DNA of 5,893 bases, taken from NCBI GenBank assembly GCA_959018045.1, contig CAUEJN010000072.1, positions 1-5,893 of the forward strand, written 5' to 3'. How positions within the stretch are numbered: the stretch's first letter is position 1; every line of letters starts with the position of its first letter. The translations under genes were made by a program, and so were the position numbers. Origin of the DNA: an uncultured Butyricicoccus sp. (lineage in GTDB: Bacteria > Bacillota > Clostridia > Oscillospirales > Butyricicoccaceae). Below the pieces are notes generated by a model. The model saw nothing but the letters and a program-made list of their open reading frames with translations. It was not told the DNA's origin and ran no database searches. This document shows, piece by piece, positions 1 to 5,885 of the stretch.

Positions 1-111
1 GCAAGGAAATATTTTTTGCCATAGCAGAAATAACCAAAAAAATTGTGGTGATTGTAAATTACCCGAAAGGTGTACTCTGTTTCAATGTCAGAATGACGAA
101 AAGTGCTAACG

Positions 112-126
112 TTTTAGTGCGTAAAA
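112..126. promoter_or_regulatory. Inverted repeat in leader, possible operator
   Basis: TTTTA (112-116) and TAAAA (122-126) form a perfect 5-bp inverted repeat around GTGCG, about 40 bp upstream of the -35 element. The word AGTGC also occurs twice nearby (102-106 and 116-120), 14 bp apart. The size and symmetry suit a dimeric regulator, but the arms are short and AT-rich, so chance is a real alternative. It does not match the CodY consensus as I know it. No regulator can be named from this sequence. Confidence 0.2.
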
Positions 127-166
127 TTGTGAAAGCGACGAAAGTATAAAAAAGGAGAAAAAATAT

Positions 167-195
167 TATACATTTATAGAAAAGAGGTGTATAAT
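167..195 (+). promoter_or_regulatory. Sigma-A-type promoter of the liv operon
   Basis: A perfect -10 hexamer TATAAT lies at 190-195. At 167-172 is TATACA, which matches 4 of 6 positions of TTGACA, with an ideal 17-nt spacer. TG directly abuts the -10, without the single intervening base of a true extended -10. Transcription would start near 202, giving a 5' untranslated region of about 70 nt before the binding-protein start. The surrounding DNA is strongly AT-rich compared with the genes, as expected for a strong housekeeping promoter. It is the only good promoter match I see in the first 273 bases. Confidence 0.7.
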
Positions 196-220
196 ACAAG
201 AAAGTTGTTCCATAAGGACA

Positions 221-253
221 GATGTATTTCTGCTGGGGACAGCTGAACGCATC
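221..253 (+). promoter_or_regulatory. Stem-loop in the 5' untranslated region
   Basis: From the loop outward: GGGA, a GNRA-type tetraloop (236-239); GCTG/CAGC (232-235 with 240-243); a T-T mismatch; TTC/GAA (228-230 with 245-247); a small internal loop; and GATG/CATC (221-224 with 250-253). The hairpin ends 8 nt before the ribosome binding site GAGGGAGG (261-268), which it leaves free. It could stabilise the 5' end of the transcript or insulate the binding site. I do not recognise it as a known riboswitch or T-box, and it has no T-tract. Confidence 0.4.
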
Positions 254-273
254 ACCTAATGAGGGAGGATACT

Positions 274-1452
274 ATGATGAAAAAGGCACTGAGTCTGTTC
301 CTCGCGGCTGCAATGTGCGCTGGCATGCTGACTGGCTGCGGCGGCGGTGCAGACACGAACGACGCAAACACGAGTGATTCCGGCGACAGCACTGCGGCAG
401 CATTCAAGATTGGCGGCACCGGCCCGCTGACCGGCGACGCTGCAATTTACGGCAACGCAGTTAAGAACGGCGCACAGCTGGCAGTTGATGAGATCAACGC
501 AGAGGGCGGCGTACAGTTCGAGCTCAAGATGGAAGACGATGAGAACGATCCGGAAAAGGCCGTTTCCGCATACAACGCACTCAAGGACTGGGGCGTACAG
601 CTGTCCCTGGGTTCGGTTACCAGTAAGCCGGGCGAGGCGACCGCAACCGAGAACTTCGCAGACCGTATTTTCGCTCTGACCCCGTCAGCATCGGCTCCGG
701 CTGTTACCGAGGGCAAGGACAACGTATTTCAGATGTGCTTCTCTGACCCCAACCAGGGTACTGCATCGGCAGAGTACATTGCCGACAACCAGATGGGCAC
801 AAAGATTGCAATCATCTACAAGAACGACGATGTTTACTCCTCGGGTATCTACGAGAAGTTCAAGGCAGAGGCTGAGACCAAGGGCCTGAACATCGTTTCG
901 ACCACCACCTTCACGTCTTCCAGTGCAACCGACTTCTCGGTACAGCTGGGCGAGGCTAAGGCAGCTGGTGCAGACCTGCTGTTCCTGCCGATCTACTACC
1001 AGCCCGCATCTCTCATCCTGCAGCAGGCGAAGAGCATGGGTTATGCGCCCAAGTTCTTCGGCGTAGACGGCATGGACGGTATCCTGACGCTTGAGGGCTT
1101 TGATACCGCTCTGGCAGAGGGCGTTATGCTGCTGACTCCGTTTAATGCGGACGCAGAGGACGAGAAGACCCAGTCTTTCGTTACCAAGTACAAGGAACAG
1201 TTCGGCGATGTACCGAACCAGTTCGCAGCAGACGCATATGACTGCGTCTACGCATACAAGGCAGCCATCGAGGCATCGGGCGCAACGCCTGACATGTCGG
1301 CCGAGGAGCTGTGCGACCTGATGATTCAGACCTTCCCGACCCTGACCTTTGACGGTCTGACCGGTGAGGGCGTGACCTGGGATTCGACCGGTGCGGTCTC
1401 CAAGAGCCCCAAGGGCATGGTCATCCAAAACGGCGCTTATGTCGGTATGTAA
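274..1452 (+). CDS. livJ: Branched-chain amino acid-binding lipoprotein (LivJ/LivK type)
   Basis: Extracytoplasmic receptor of the importer: it binds a branched-chain or similar hydrophobic amino acid and delivers it to LivH/LivM. The product is 392 aa, normal for Peripla_BP_6 proteins. I chose ATG 274 because GAGGGAGG (261-268) sits 5 nt before it; an in-frame ATG at 259 lies upstream of that site, and ATG 277 is also possible. Residues 1-21 are a lipoprotein signal with KK, a hydrophobic core and lipobox LTGC (Cys22 lipidated), then a Gly/Asp/Thr/Ser linker to about 43. The type 1 fold begins at FKIGGTGPLTGD (from 44). GSVTS (113-117) and TPSASAP (136-142) align with the ligand-contacting loops of LivJ; YSSG (188-191) and VDGMDG (264-269) follow the family pattern. 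It could be named livJ or livK; the exact ligand cannot be read from sequence. Alanine codons are mostly GCA, unlike the downstream genes, which suggests high expression. Confidence 0.95.
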   Translation: MMKKALSLFLAAAMCAGMLTGCGGGADTNDANTSDSGDSTAAAFKIGGTGPLTGDAAIYGNAVKNGAQLAVDEINAEGGVQFELKMEDDENDPEKAVSAYNALKDWGVQLSLGSVTSKPGEATATENFADRIFALTPSASAPAVTEGKDNVFQMCFSDPNQGTASAEYIADNQMGTKIAIIYKNDDVYSSGIYEKFKAEAETKGLNIVSTTTFTSSSATDFSVQLGEAKAAGADLLFLPIYYQPASLILQQAKSMGYAPKFFGVDGMDGILTLEGFDTALAEGVMLLTPFNADAEDEKTQSFVTKYKEQFGDVPNQFAADAYDCVYAYKAAIEASGATPDMSAEELCDLMIQTFPTLTFDGLTGEGVTWDSTGAVSKSPKGMVIQNGAYVGM

Positions 1453-1479
1453 AGCCAGAAAGTAAGAATGTACGAAATC

Positions 1480-1535
1480 CGCAGGGGAGGCAGCCGGCAG
1501 CATCAGCGCCCGGCGCTCCCCTGCGCTTTGTTGTT
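1480..1535 (+). terminator. Probable leaky intrinsic terminator after the binding-protein gene
   Basis: A perfect 10-bp GC-rich stem (1480-1489 with 1516-1525) encloses a second 5-bp stem, GCCGG/CCGGC (1493-1497 with 1510-1514). It is followed by TTTGTTGTT (1527-1535), seven T in nine bases. The hairpin starts 27 nt after the stop codon. The T-tract is interrupted and the transporter genes continue on the same strand, so partial termination is more likely than a full stop. It would give more transcript for the binding protein than for the rest of the operon, and could also protect the upstream message from 3' decay. Confidence 0.6.
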
Positions 1536-1541
1536 CCGCCT

Positions 1542-1589
1542 ATGGTGCGGGGCGACGGCTCGCACGCTCGAACCTCCGCCCTGCATCAT
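1542..1589. repeat. Long intergenic hairpin upstream of livH
   Basis: Bases 1542-1554 pair with 1577-1589 over 13 positions, two of them G-U pairs in RNA. A further weak stem is possible inside the loop (TCG 1560-1562 with CGA 1569-1571). No T-tract follows on either strand, so it is not a standard terminator. It lies six bases after the previous hairpin's T-rich flank and 24 nt before the livH ribosome binding site. It may be a dispersed intergenic repeat or an RNA-processing element; the sequence alone does not decide. Confidence 0.4.
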
Positions 1590-1624
1590 CGGCCATCCAC
1601 TAGAGAAAGAATGAGGTGTATCGC

Positions 1625-2506
1625 ATGACCTTCTTATCCTATCTGATCAGCGGTATCAGTTTGGGCAGCGTCTACGCAATCATCGCGCTGGGGTACACGA
1701 TGGTTTACGGCATCGCAAAGATGCTGAACTTCGCGCACGGCGACGTCATCATGGTAGGCGCATACATATCCTTCTGTACGACGAGCTATCTCGGCCTGTC
1801 GCCGCTCGTATCCGTCCTGCTGGCCATCGTGGTCTGTACGGTTCTGGGCATCGTCATCGAGCGTCTGGCCTACAAACCGCTGCGTCAGGCACCCGCGCTG
1901 GCCGTCCTGATTACCGCAATCGGTGTGTCGTACTTCCTCCAGAATGCAGCACTGCTCATCTGGGGTTCGAGCTCCAAGACCTTCTCGTCGGTTGTCGGTG
2001 ACTGGTCGATCAAGCTCTTTAACGATCAGCTGACCATTACCGGTGTCACCATCGTCACCGTTCTGGCTTGTATCGTCATCATGGCCGCACTGACCCTGTT
2101 TACCACCAAGACCAAGCTCGGTACCGCCATGCGTGCGGTGTCCGAGGACAAGGGCGCAGCCCAGCTCATGGGCATCAGTGTCAACTCTACCATCTCGCTG
2201 ACCTTCGCCATCGGCTCTGGCCTGGCCGCCATCGCAGGCGTTCTGCTGTGCTCGGCTTACCCGATGCTCATGCCGACCACCGGCTCCATGCCCGGTATCA
2301 AGGCATTTACCGCAGCCGTTTTCGGCGGTATCGGCTCCATCCCGGGCGCGATGATCGGCGGCATCCTGCTGGGTATCATCGAGATCTTCGCCAAGGCGTA
2401 TATCTCCACTCAGCTGTCGGACGCTGTGGTCTTCGCCGTCCTGATCGTCGTCCTGCTCGTCAAGCCTGACGGCCTGCTGGGCAAGCGCGTGAGTGAGAAA
2501 GTGTGA
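1625..2506 (+). CDS. livH: Branched-chain amino acid ABC transporter permease LivH
   Basis: First of the two membrane subunits that form the transport channel. The product is 293 aa, the usual length for LivH. I chose ATG 1625 because GAGGTG (1613-1618) lies 6 nt upstream; an in-frame GTG at 1616 overlaps that site and would add three residues. The N-terminus shows the family hallmark: a first hydrophobic helix with SLGSVYAIIALGYTMVYG (12-29), then MLNFAHGD (33-40). About eight hydrophobic segments are visible. The cytoplasmic coupling loop with GTAMRAVSEDKGAAQLMGI (166-184) is the EAA-like site that docks on the ATPases. The Gly-rich stretch FGGIGSIPGA and the C-terminal KPDGLLG motif are also typical. 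It lies behind the two intergenic hairpins and 10 nt ahead of livM, so expression probably depends on read-through from the liv promoter. No truncation is seen. Confidence 0.96.
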   Translation: MTFLSYLISGISLGSVYAIIALGYTMVYGIAKMLNFAHGDVIMVGAYISFCTTSYLGLSPLVSVLLAIVVCTVLGIVIERLAYKPLRQAPALAVLITAIGVSYFLQNAALLIWGSSSKTFSSVVGDWSIKLFNDQLTITGVTIVTVLACIVIMAALTLFTTKTKLGTAMRAVSEDKGAAQLMGISVNSTISLTFAIGSGLAAIAGVLLCSAYPMLMPTTGSMPGIKAFTAAVFGGIGSIPGAMIGGILLGIIEIFAKAYISTQLSDAVVFAVLIVVLLVKPDGLLGKRVSEKV

Positions 2507-2516
2507 GGTGAGCCAG

Positions 2517-3581
2517 ATGAAACAATCCAAAAATCTGCTGGCAGGCAAGCGCGATACCCTGATCTCGTTCGGTATCGTCATTGTCGCCTTCATTGTTGTT
2601 CAAATCATGATCCTGACCGGCAACATCTCGTCGTCGCTTAAGGGTCAGCTGGTACCGATCTGTGCCTATGTCGTCATGGCGGTCTCGCTCAACCTGACCG
2701 TCGGTATTCTGGGTGAGCTGTCGCTCGGCCACGCGGGATTTATGTCGGTCGGCGCGTTCGCGGGCATCGTTGCCACGACCAGCCTGGCCGAGACCATTCC
2801 CTTTGCACCCCTGCGCCTAGCCGTTGCTATGATTATCGGTGCTGTCTGCGCCGCCATCGCGGGTGTCATCGTCGGCGTGCCGGTTCTGCGCCTCAAGGGC
2901 GACTACCTCGCCATCGTTACCCTGGCATTCGGTGAGATTATCAAGAATATTGTCGGCGTTCTGTACATCGGCCGCGACAGCAGCGGCCTGCACTTTAGCC
3001 TCATTGAGCAGAAGTTCGAGCTGGCTGAGGGCGGCAAGATGATTATTAACGGCCCCATGGGTGTCAGCGGCGTCACCAAGATTTCTTCGTTCACCGCAGG
3101 CTTTGTGCTCATCCTCATCACGCTCTTTATCATCCTCAATCTGGTACATAGCCGCACCGGCCGTGCCATCATGTCGGTACGCGACAACAAGATCGCAGCC
3201 GAGAGCATCGGTATCTCGGTCACCCGCTATAAGCTGCTGGCCTTCGCCATCTCGGCAGCATTTGCCGGTATGGCAGGTACGCTGTACGCCATGAACTTCT
3301 CGACCGTCACCGCGGCAAAGTTCGACTTTAACACCTCGATCCTCATTCTGGTCTTTGTCGTGCTGGGCGGCCTGGGCAATATCTGGGGTTCGATCATCGC
3401 GGCAGCCCTGCTCACCGTCCTGCCTGAGCTGCTGCGTGCGGTGAACGACTACCGTATGCTCATCTACGCAATCCTGCTGATTGTCATGATGATCTTCAAC
3501 AACTCGGGTGTGAAGGAACGTCTGATGGAAAAGCGTGCGGCACGCCGCGCAGCAAAGCAGGTAAGTAAGGAGGGGCTCTGA
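2517..3581 (+). CDS. livM: Branched-chain amino acid ABC transporter permease LivM
   Basis: Second membrane subunit, partner of LivH. The product is 354 aa, within the family range. ATG 2517 is preferred: GAGGTG (2505-2510) overlaps the livH stop codon and sits 6 nt before it. An in-frame GTG at 2493 lies inside livH and has no suitable site. The hallmark NLTVGILGELSLGHAGFMSVGA occupies residues 59-80 and parallels the NFAHGD region of LivH. The coupling loop begins at GRAIMSVRDNKIAAESIGI (215-233). A Gly-rich VVLGGLGNIWGS stretch follows near residue 285. About nine hydrophobic segments are visible, and the protein ends in a basic, alanine-rich tail (KRAARRAAKQ) likely in the cytoplasm. Translation is probably coupled to livH because only 10 nt separate stop and start. 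Confidence 0.96.
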   Translation: MKQSKNLLAGKRDTLISFGIVIVAFIVVQIMILTGNISSSLKGQLVPICAYVVMAVSLNLTVGILGELSLGHAGFMSVGAFAGIVATTSLAETIPFAPLRLAVAMIIGAVCAAIAGVIVGVPVLRLKGDYLAIVTLAFGEIIKNIVGVLYIGRDSSGLHFSLIEQKFELAEGGKMIINGPMGVSGVTKISSFTAGFVLILITLFIILNLVHSRTGRAIMSVRDNKIAAESIGISVTRYKLLAFAISAAFAGMAGTLYAMNFSTVTAAKFDFNTSILILVFVVLGGLGNIWGSIIAAALLTVLPELLRAVNDYRMLIYAILLIVMMIFNNSGVKERLMEKRAARRAAKQVSKEGL

Positions 3582-3582
3582 T

Positions 3583-4341
3583 ATGGCAATGCTCGAAGTA
3601 ACCAAGCTGGGCATCTCGTTCGGCGGCCTGCGTGCTGTTGATGAGCTGTCCATGAAGATTGAAAAGGGTGGATTGGTCGGCCTGATCGGCCCGAACGGCG
3701 CGGGCAAGACCACGGCGTTCAATATGCTGACCGGCGTGTACCGTCCGACTGACGGCGGTATCCGTCTGGACGGTCAGAACCTTGTCGGCAGGAAGCCGCA
3801 CGAGATCTGTAAGATGGGCGTTGCCCGTACCTTCCAGAACATCCGTCTGTTCCCCAAGCTGACCGTACTCGATAACGTCAAGGTCGGCCTGCACAATCAG
3901 GTCACCTACAACCTGGTCGAGAGCATGCTGCATTTGGGAAGCTACCGCAAGAAGGAACAGGAGATGGACCGCCGCGCACTGGAGATTTTGAAGGTGTTTG
4001 ACCTCGACCGCGAGGCGGGCAATCTGGCGGCCAACCTGCCGTACGGCAAACAGCGTAAGCTGGAGATCGCGCGCGCACTGGCGACCGATCCCAAGCTGCT
4101 GCTGCTCGACGAGCCGGCAGCGGGCATGAACCCCAACGAGACCGGTGAGCTGATGGACACCATCCGCCTGGTACGAGAGAAGTACGGCGTGACCATCCTG
4201 CTGATCGAACACGATATGAAGCTGGTTCAGGGTATCTGTGAGTATCTGTACGTCCTGAACTTCGGCAAGCTGCTCGCCGAGGGTACGCCCAAAGAGGTAC
4301 TGAGCGACCCGGCGGTCATCAAGGCCTATCTGGGCGACTAA
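3583..4341 (+). CDS. livG: Branched-chain amino acid ABC transporter ATP-binding protein LivG
   Basis: One of two cytoplasmic ATPases powering the importer. The product is 252 aa, typical for LivG. Motifs in order: Walker A GPNGAGKTT (36-44); Q-loop in ARTFQNIRLF (Gln85); ABC signature in the variant form LPYGKQRKLEIARAL (152-166); Walker B LLLLDEP (172-178) with catalytic Glu177; switch His210 in IEHDM. The Tyr-Gly signature instead of LSGGQ is normal for LivG proteins and not a defect. The C-terminal GTPKEVLSDPAVIKAYLGD is also characteristic. AAGGAGGGG (3567-3575) lies 7 nt before ATG 3583, and only one base separates the livM stop from this start, so the two are translationally coupled. 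A second ATG two codons further in is too far from the site. Confidence 0.97.
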   Translation: MAMLEVTKLGISFGGLRAVDELSMKIEKGGLVGLIGPNGAGKTTAFNMLTGVYRPTDGGIRLDGQNLVGRKPHEICKMGVARTFQNIRLFPKLTVLDNVKVGLHNQVTYNLVESMLHLGSYRKKEQEMDRRALEILKVFDLDREAGNLAANLPYGKQRKLEIARALATDPKLLLLDEPAAGMNPNETGELMDTIRLVREKYGVTILLIEHDMKLVQGICEYLYVLNFGKLLAEGTPKEVLSDPAVIKAYLGD

Positions 4342-4357
4342 AGGAGGGCTTTTACGC

Positions 4358-5068
4358 ATGGCAATGCTTACGGTAGAAAACTTAAACGTATATTACGGCA
4401 TGATCCACGCGCTCAAGGACGTGTCGTTTGAGGTCAATCAGGGTGAGATCGTCGCCCTGATCGGTGCCAACGGCGCGGGCAAGACCACCACCCTGCACAC
4501 GGTCAGCGGTATGCTGCCGGCGAAGTCTGGCTCGGTCAAGTTCGAGGGCAAGGAGATCATCAAGACCCCGGGTCACCAGATCGTCAGCCTGGGCATGTCT
4601 CACGTGCCCGAAGGCCGCCGCGTGTTCGCCGGTCTGTCGGTTTACGAGAACCTCAAGATGGGTGCGTACACCCGCAAGGACAAGAAGGAGATTGCAGACA
4701 CGCTGGAGATGGTTTATACCCGTTTCCCGCGCCTCAAGGAGCGTACCCGCCAGCTGGCCGGTACCCTGTCGGGCGGCGAACAGCAGATGCTGGCAATGGG
4801 TCGTGCACTCATGGCACATCCCAAGATTATCCTGATGGATGAGCCGTCTATGGGTCTGTCCCCGCTGTTTGTCAGCGAGATCTTCAAGATCATCGAGGAG
4901 ATCAACAAGCAGGGCGTGACCGTGCTGCTGGTCGAGCAGAACGCAAAGAAGGCGCTGTCCATTGCAAACCGCGCTTATGTCCTTGAGACCGGTAAGGTCG
5001 TCAAGGAAGGCAATGCGCGCGACCTGCTGGACGATGAATCCATCAGAAAGGCATATCTGGGCGAGTAA
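4358..5068 (+). CDS. livF: Branched-chain amino acid ABC transporter ATP-binding protein LivF
   Basis: Second ATPase subunit, forming a heterodimer with LivG under the LivH/LivM channel. The product is 236 aa, the usual LivF length. Walker A is GANGAGKTT (36-44); the signature is a canonical LSGGEQQ (137-143); Walker B is IILMDEP (157-163) with Glu162. The Q-loop position reads VPEGRRVF (83-90), with Glu85 where most ABC proteins have Gln. The switch position reads VEQN (192-195), with Gln194 in place of His. Both substitutions are family features of LivF and help separate it from LivG. AAGGAGGG (4341-4348) overlaps the last base of the livG stop codon and lies 9 nt before ATG 4358. The start peptide MAML is the same as in LivG. 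No terminator-like structure with a T-tract follows the stop. Confidence 0.97.
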   Translation: MAMLTVENLNVYYGMIHALKDVSFEVNQGEIVALIGANGAGKTTTLHTVSGMLPAKSGSVKFEGKEIIKTPGHQIVSLGMSHVPEGRRVFAGLSVYENLKMGAYTRKDKKEIADTLEMVYTRFPRLKERTRQLAGTLSGGEQQMLAMGRALMAHPKIILMDEPSMGLSPLFVSEIFKIIEEINKQGVTVLLVEQNAKKALSIANRAYVLETGKVVKEGNARDLLDDESIRKAYLGE

Positions 5069-5074
5069 TCCGCC

Positions 5075-5103
5075 TTGCACCTGGGCTTTGACCCTGTTAC
5101 AAT
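5075..5103 (+). promoter_or_regulatory. Probable promoter of the kinase-like gene
   Basis: TGTTACAAT (5095-5103) is an extended -10 (TG, one base, then TACAAT, 5 of 6 to consensus). At 5075-5080 is TTGCAC, a weak -35 match (3 of 6), with a 17-nt spacer. Start of transcription would be near 5110, about 30 nt before the gene. ACCCT (5091-5095) and AGGGT (5106-5110) form a 5-bp inverted repeat bracketing the -10, possibly an operator but short enough to be chance. With no clear terminator after livF, the gene may also receive read-through transcript. Confidence 0.5.
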
Positions 5104-5138
5104 AAAGGGTAGGATAAACCAAAGGGGGCGTTATCTCT

Positions 5139-5774
5139 ATGGAAAAAACGATCATCACCATTGCGCGTCAGTATGGCAGCGGCGGCCGCACGGTCGGTAA
5201 GATGCTGGCCAAGCGTCTGGGCATTCCGTACTATGACCGCGAGATCATCGAGATGGCCGCAGAGGACAGCGGTATCAATGCCGTACTGTTCCAGGATGAG
5301 AAAAAGCTGCACAGCCTGCGCGCTCTGCTTGGCGGCGGTTATCAGGGCAGTAAGCTGCTCTCGCCCGAGAGTGCGGGCTTTACCAAGGACGATAATCTGT
5401 TCAACTATCAGGCCAAGATCATTCATAAGCTGGCAGACGAGGGCTCGTGCGTGCTGATTGGCCGCTGCGCCGATCATATTCTGCGCGATACACTGGGTGT
5501 CGTGAGTGTGTTTGTTCACGCACCGGCTGATTTCTGCTTGCAGGAGGCAATGAAGGTCAATAGCCTGCCCGAGCGCGAAGTAGAAAAGCTGATTGCCAAG
5601 ACCGACGATTACCGCGCACGGTATTATAAGTACTATACCGGTAAGGAGTGGAAGGACGCGAAGAACTACGACCTTTCGCTCAATAGCGCGAAACTAGGCT
5701 TTGAGGGCACCGTAGAGGCGATTTTGGCTTATATTGAGGTGCGTAAGCGCTTCGATCGGGCATTTCAGGACTAA
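5139..5774 (+). CDS. Cytidylate kinase-like P-loop protein (Cytidylate_kin2/AAA_26 type)
   Basis: The product is 211 aa, resembling the cytidylate-kinase-like family common in Clostridia. ATG 5139 follows AGGGGG (5123-5128) at 10 nt. The N-terminus reads ITIARQYGSGGRTVGKMLAK (6-25), a P-loop of form GxxxxGK (15-21) followed by Met rather than Ser/Thr. LGIPYYDREII (27-37) is the next family motif. SCVLIGRCADHIL (103-114 region) and VSVFVHAP (122-129) are core strands of the kinase fold. An Arg/Tyr-rich lid-like part (159-172, RARYYKYYTGKEWK) leads into NYDLSLNSAKLGF (176-188), equivalent to the C-terminal motif of CMP kinases. The family is predicted to transfer phosphate to a nucleotide, but it differs from true Cmk and, as far as I know, the substrate is not established. 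It is on the operon strand with its own probable promoter; a functional link to amino acid uptake is not shown. Confidence 0.85.
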   Translation: MEKTIITIARQYGSGGRTVGKMLAKRLGIPYYDREIIEMAAEDSGINAVLFQDEKKLHSLRALLGGGYQGSKLLSPESAGFTKDDNLFNYQAKIIHKLADEGSCVLIGRCADHILRDTLGVVSVFVHAPADFCLQEAMKVNSLPEREVEKLIAKTDDYRARYYKYYTGKEWKDAKNYDLSLNSAKLGFEGTVEAILAYIEVRKRFDRAFQD

Positions 5775-5789
5775 GCGCTGAACCAATCC

Positions 5790-5885
5790 CGCCCCGTGGG
5801 CGAAATGAAGCTTTCGCTCAAGCCTTTCTCGAAAGGCTTGCGGGTTCTCAGGGCAGAGCCCTGAGCCGGACTCCGCAGAGTCCGG
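5790..5885. repeat. Tandem hairpin cluster, likely dispersed intergenic repeat
   Basis: Almost every base lies in an inverted repeat. CGCCC/GGGCG (5790-5794 with 5798-5802) comes first, overlapping an alternative CGAAA/TTTCG stem (5801-5805 with 5812-5816). Then a perfect 9-bp stem, 5819-5827 with 5832-5840, around CTCG; an 8-bp stem, 5847-5854 with 5858-5865, around AGA; and directly abutting it an 8-bp stem, 5866-5873 with 5878-5885, around CGCA. No T-tract follows any of them on either strand, so a simple terminator is unlikely, although the first could end the kinase transcript weakly. The regular architecture suggests a REP-like or MITE-derived intergenic element, but its copy number cannot be seen here. 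Confidence 0.55.

Noticed and set aside
1..19. Short imperfect hairpin GCAAGGAAA/TTTTTTGC at the window edge
   Set aside because: It needs G-U pairs and is AT-rich, and the preceding sequence is missing, so a terminator of an upstream gene cannot be supported.
259..273. ATG 259 as the start of the binding protein
   Set aside because: The strong ribosome binding site at 261-268 lies inside this extension, and the added MREDT spoils the signal peptide start; ATG 274 fits better.
1..273. T-box or amino acid riboswitch in the liv leader
   Set aside because: The predicted leader after the promoter is only about 70 nt, with no T-box motif and no terminator/antiterminator pair.
685..1503. 272-codon reading frame on the - strand opposite livJ
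   Set aside because: It mirrors the codon bias of livJ, lies entirely antisense to a clear family member, and its translation shows no recognisable domain.
1616..1624. GTG 1616 as the start of LivH
   Set aside because: It overlaps the GAGGTG ribosome binding site that serves ATG 1625.
2493..2516. GTG 2493 as the start of LivM, overlapping livH
   Set aside because: The good site GAGGTG at 2505-2510 points to ATG 2517, and the extra residues do not resemble a LivM N-terminus.
1634..2593. 319-codon reading frame on the - strand opposite livH
   Set aside because: The translation is an Asp/Gln/Gly/His-rich composition typical of antisense shadows of membrane-protein genes; no domain and no plausible start context.
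2817..3722. 301-codon reading frame on the - strand across livM and livG
   Set aside because: It spans the junction of two certain genes in antisense, is low in hydrophobic structure and shows no known motif.
3496..4359. 287-codon reading frame on the - strand opposite livG
   Set aside because: It is the reverse complement of a well-conserved ATPase; length is explained by codon bias in that gene.
4358..5068. LivF as a defective ATPase because Q-loop Gln and switch His are replaced
   Set aside because: Glu in VPEGRR and Gln in VEQN are usual in LivF proteins; Walker A, Walker B and signature are intact.
4382..5161. 259-codon reading frame on the - strand opposite livF
   Set aside because: Antisense to livF and to the promoter of the next gene; no recognisable protein family.
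5790..5885. CRISPR array or tRNA/small RNA gene in the tail hairpins
   Set aside because: The stems differ in sequence, there are no direct repeats with regular spacers, and no cloverleaf fits.
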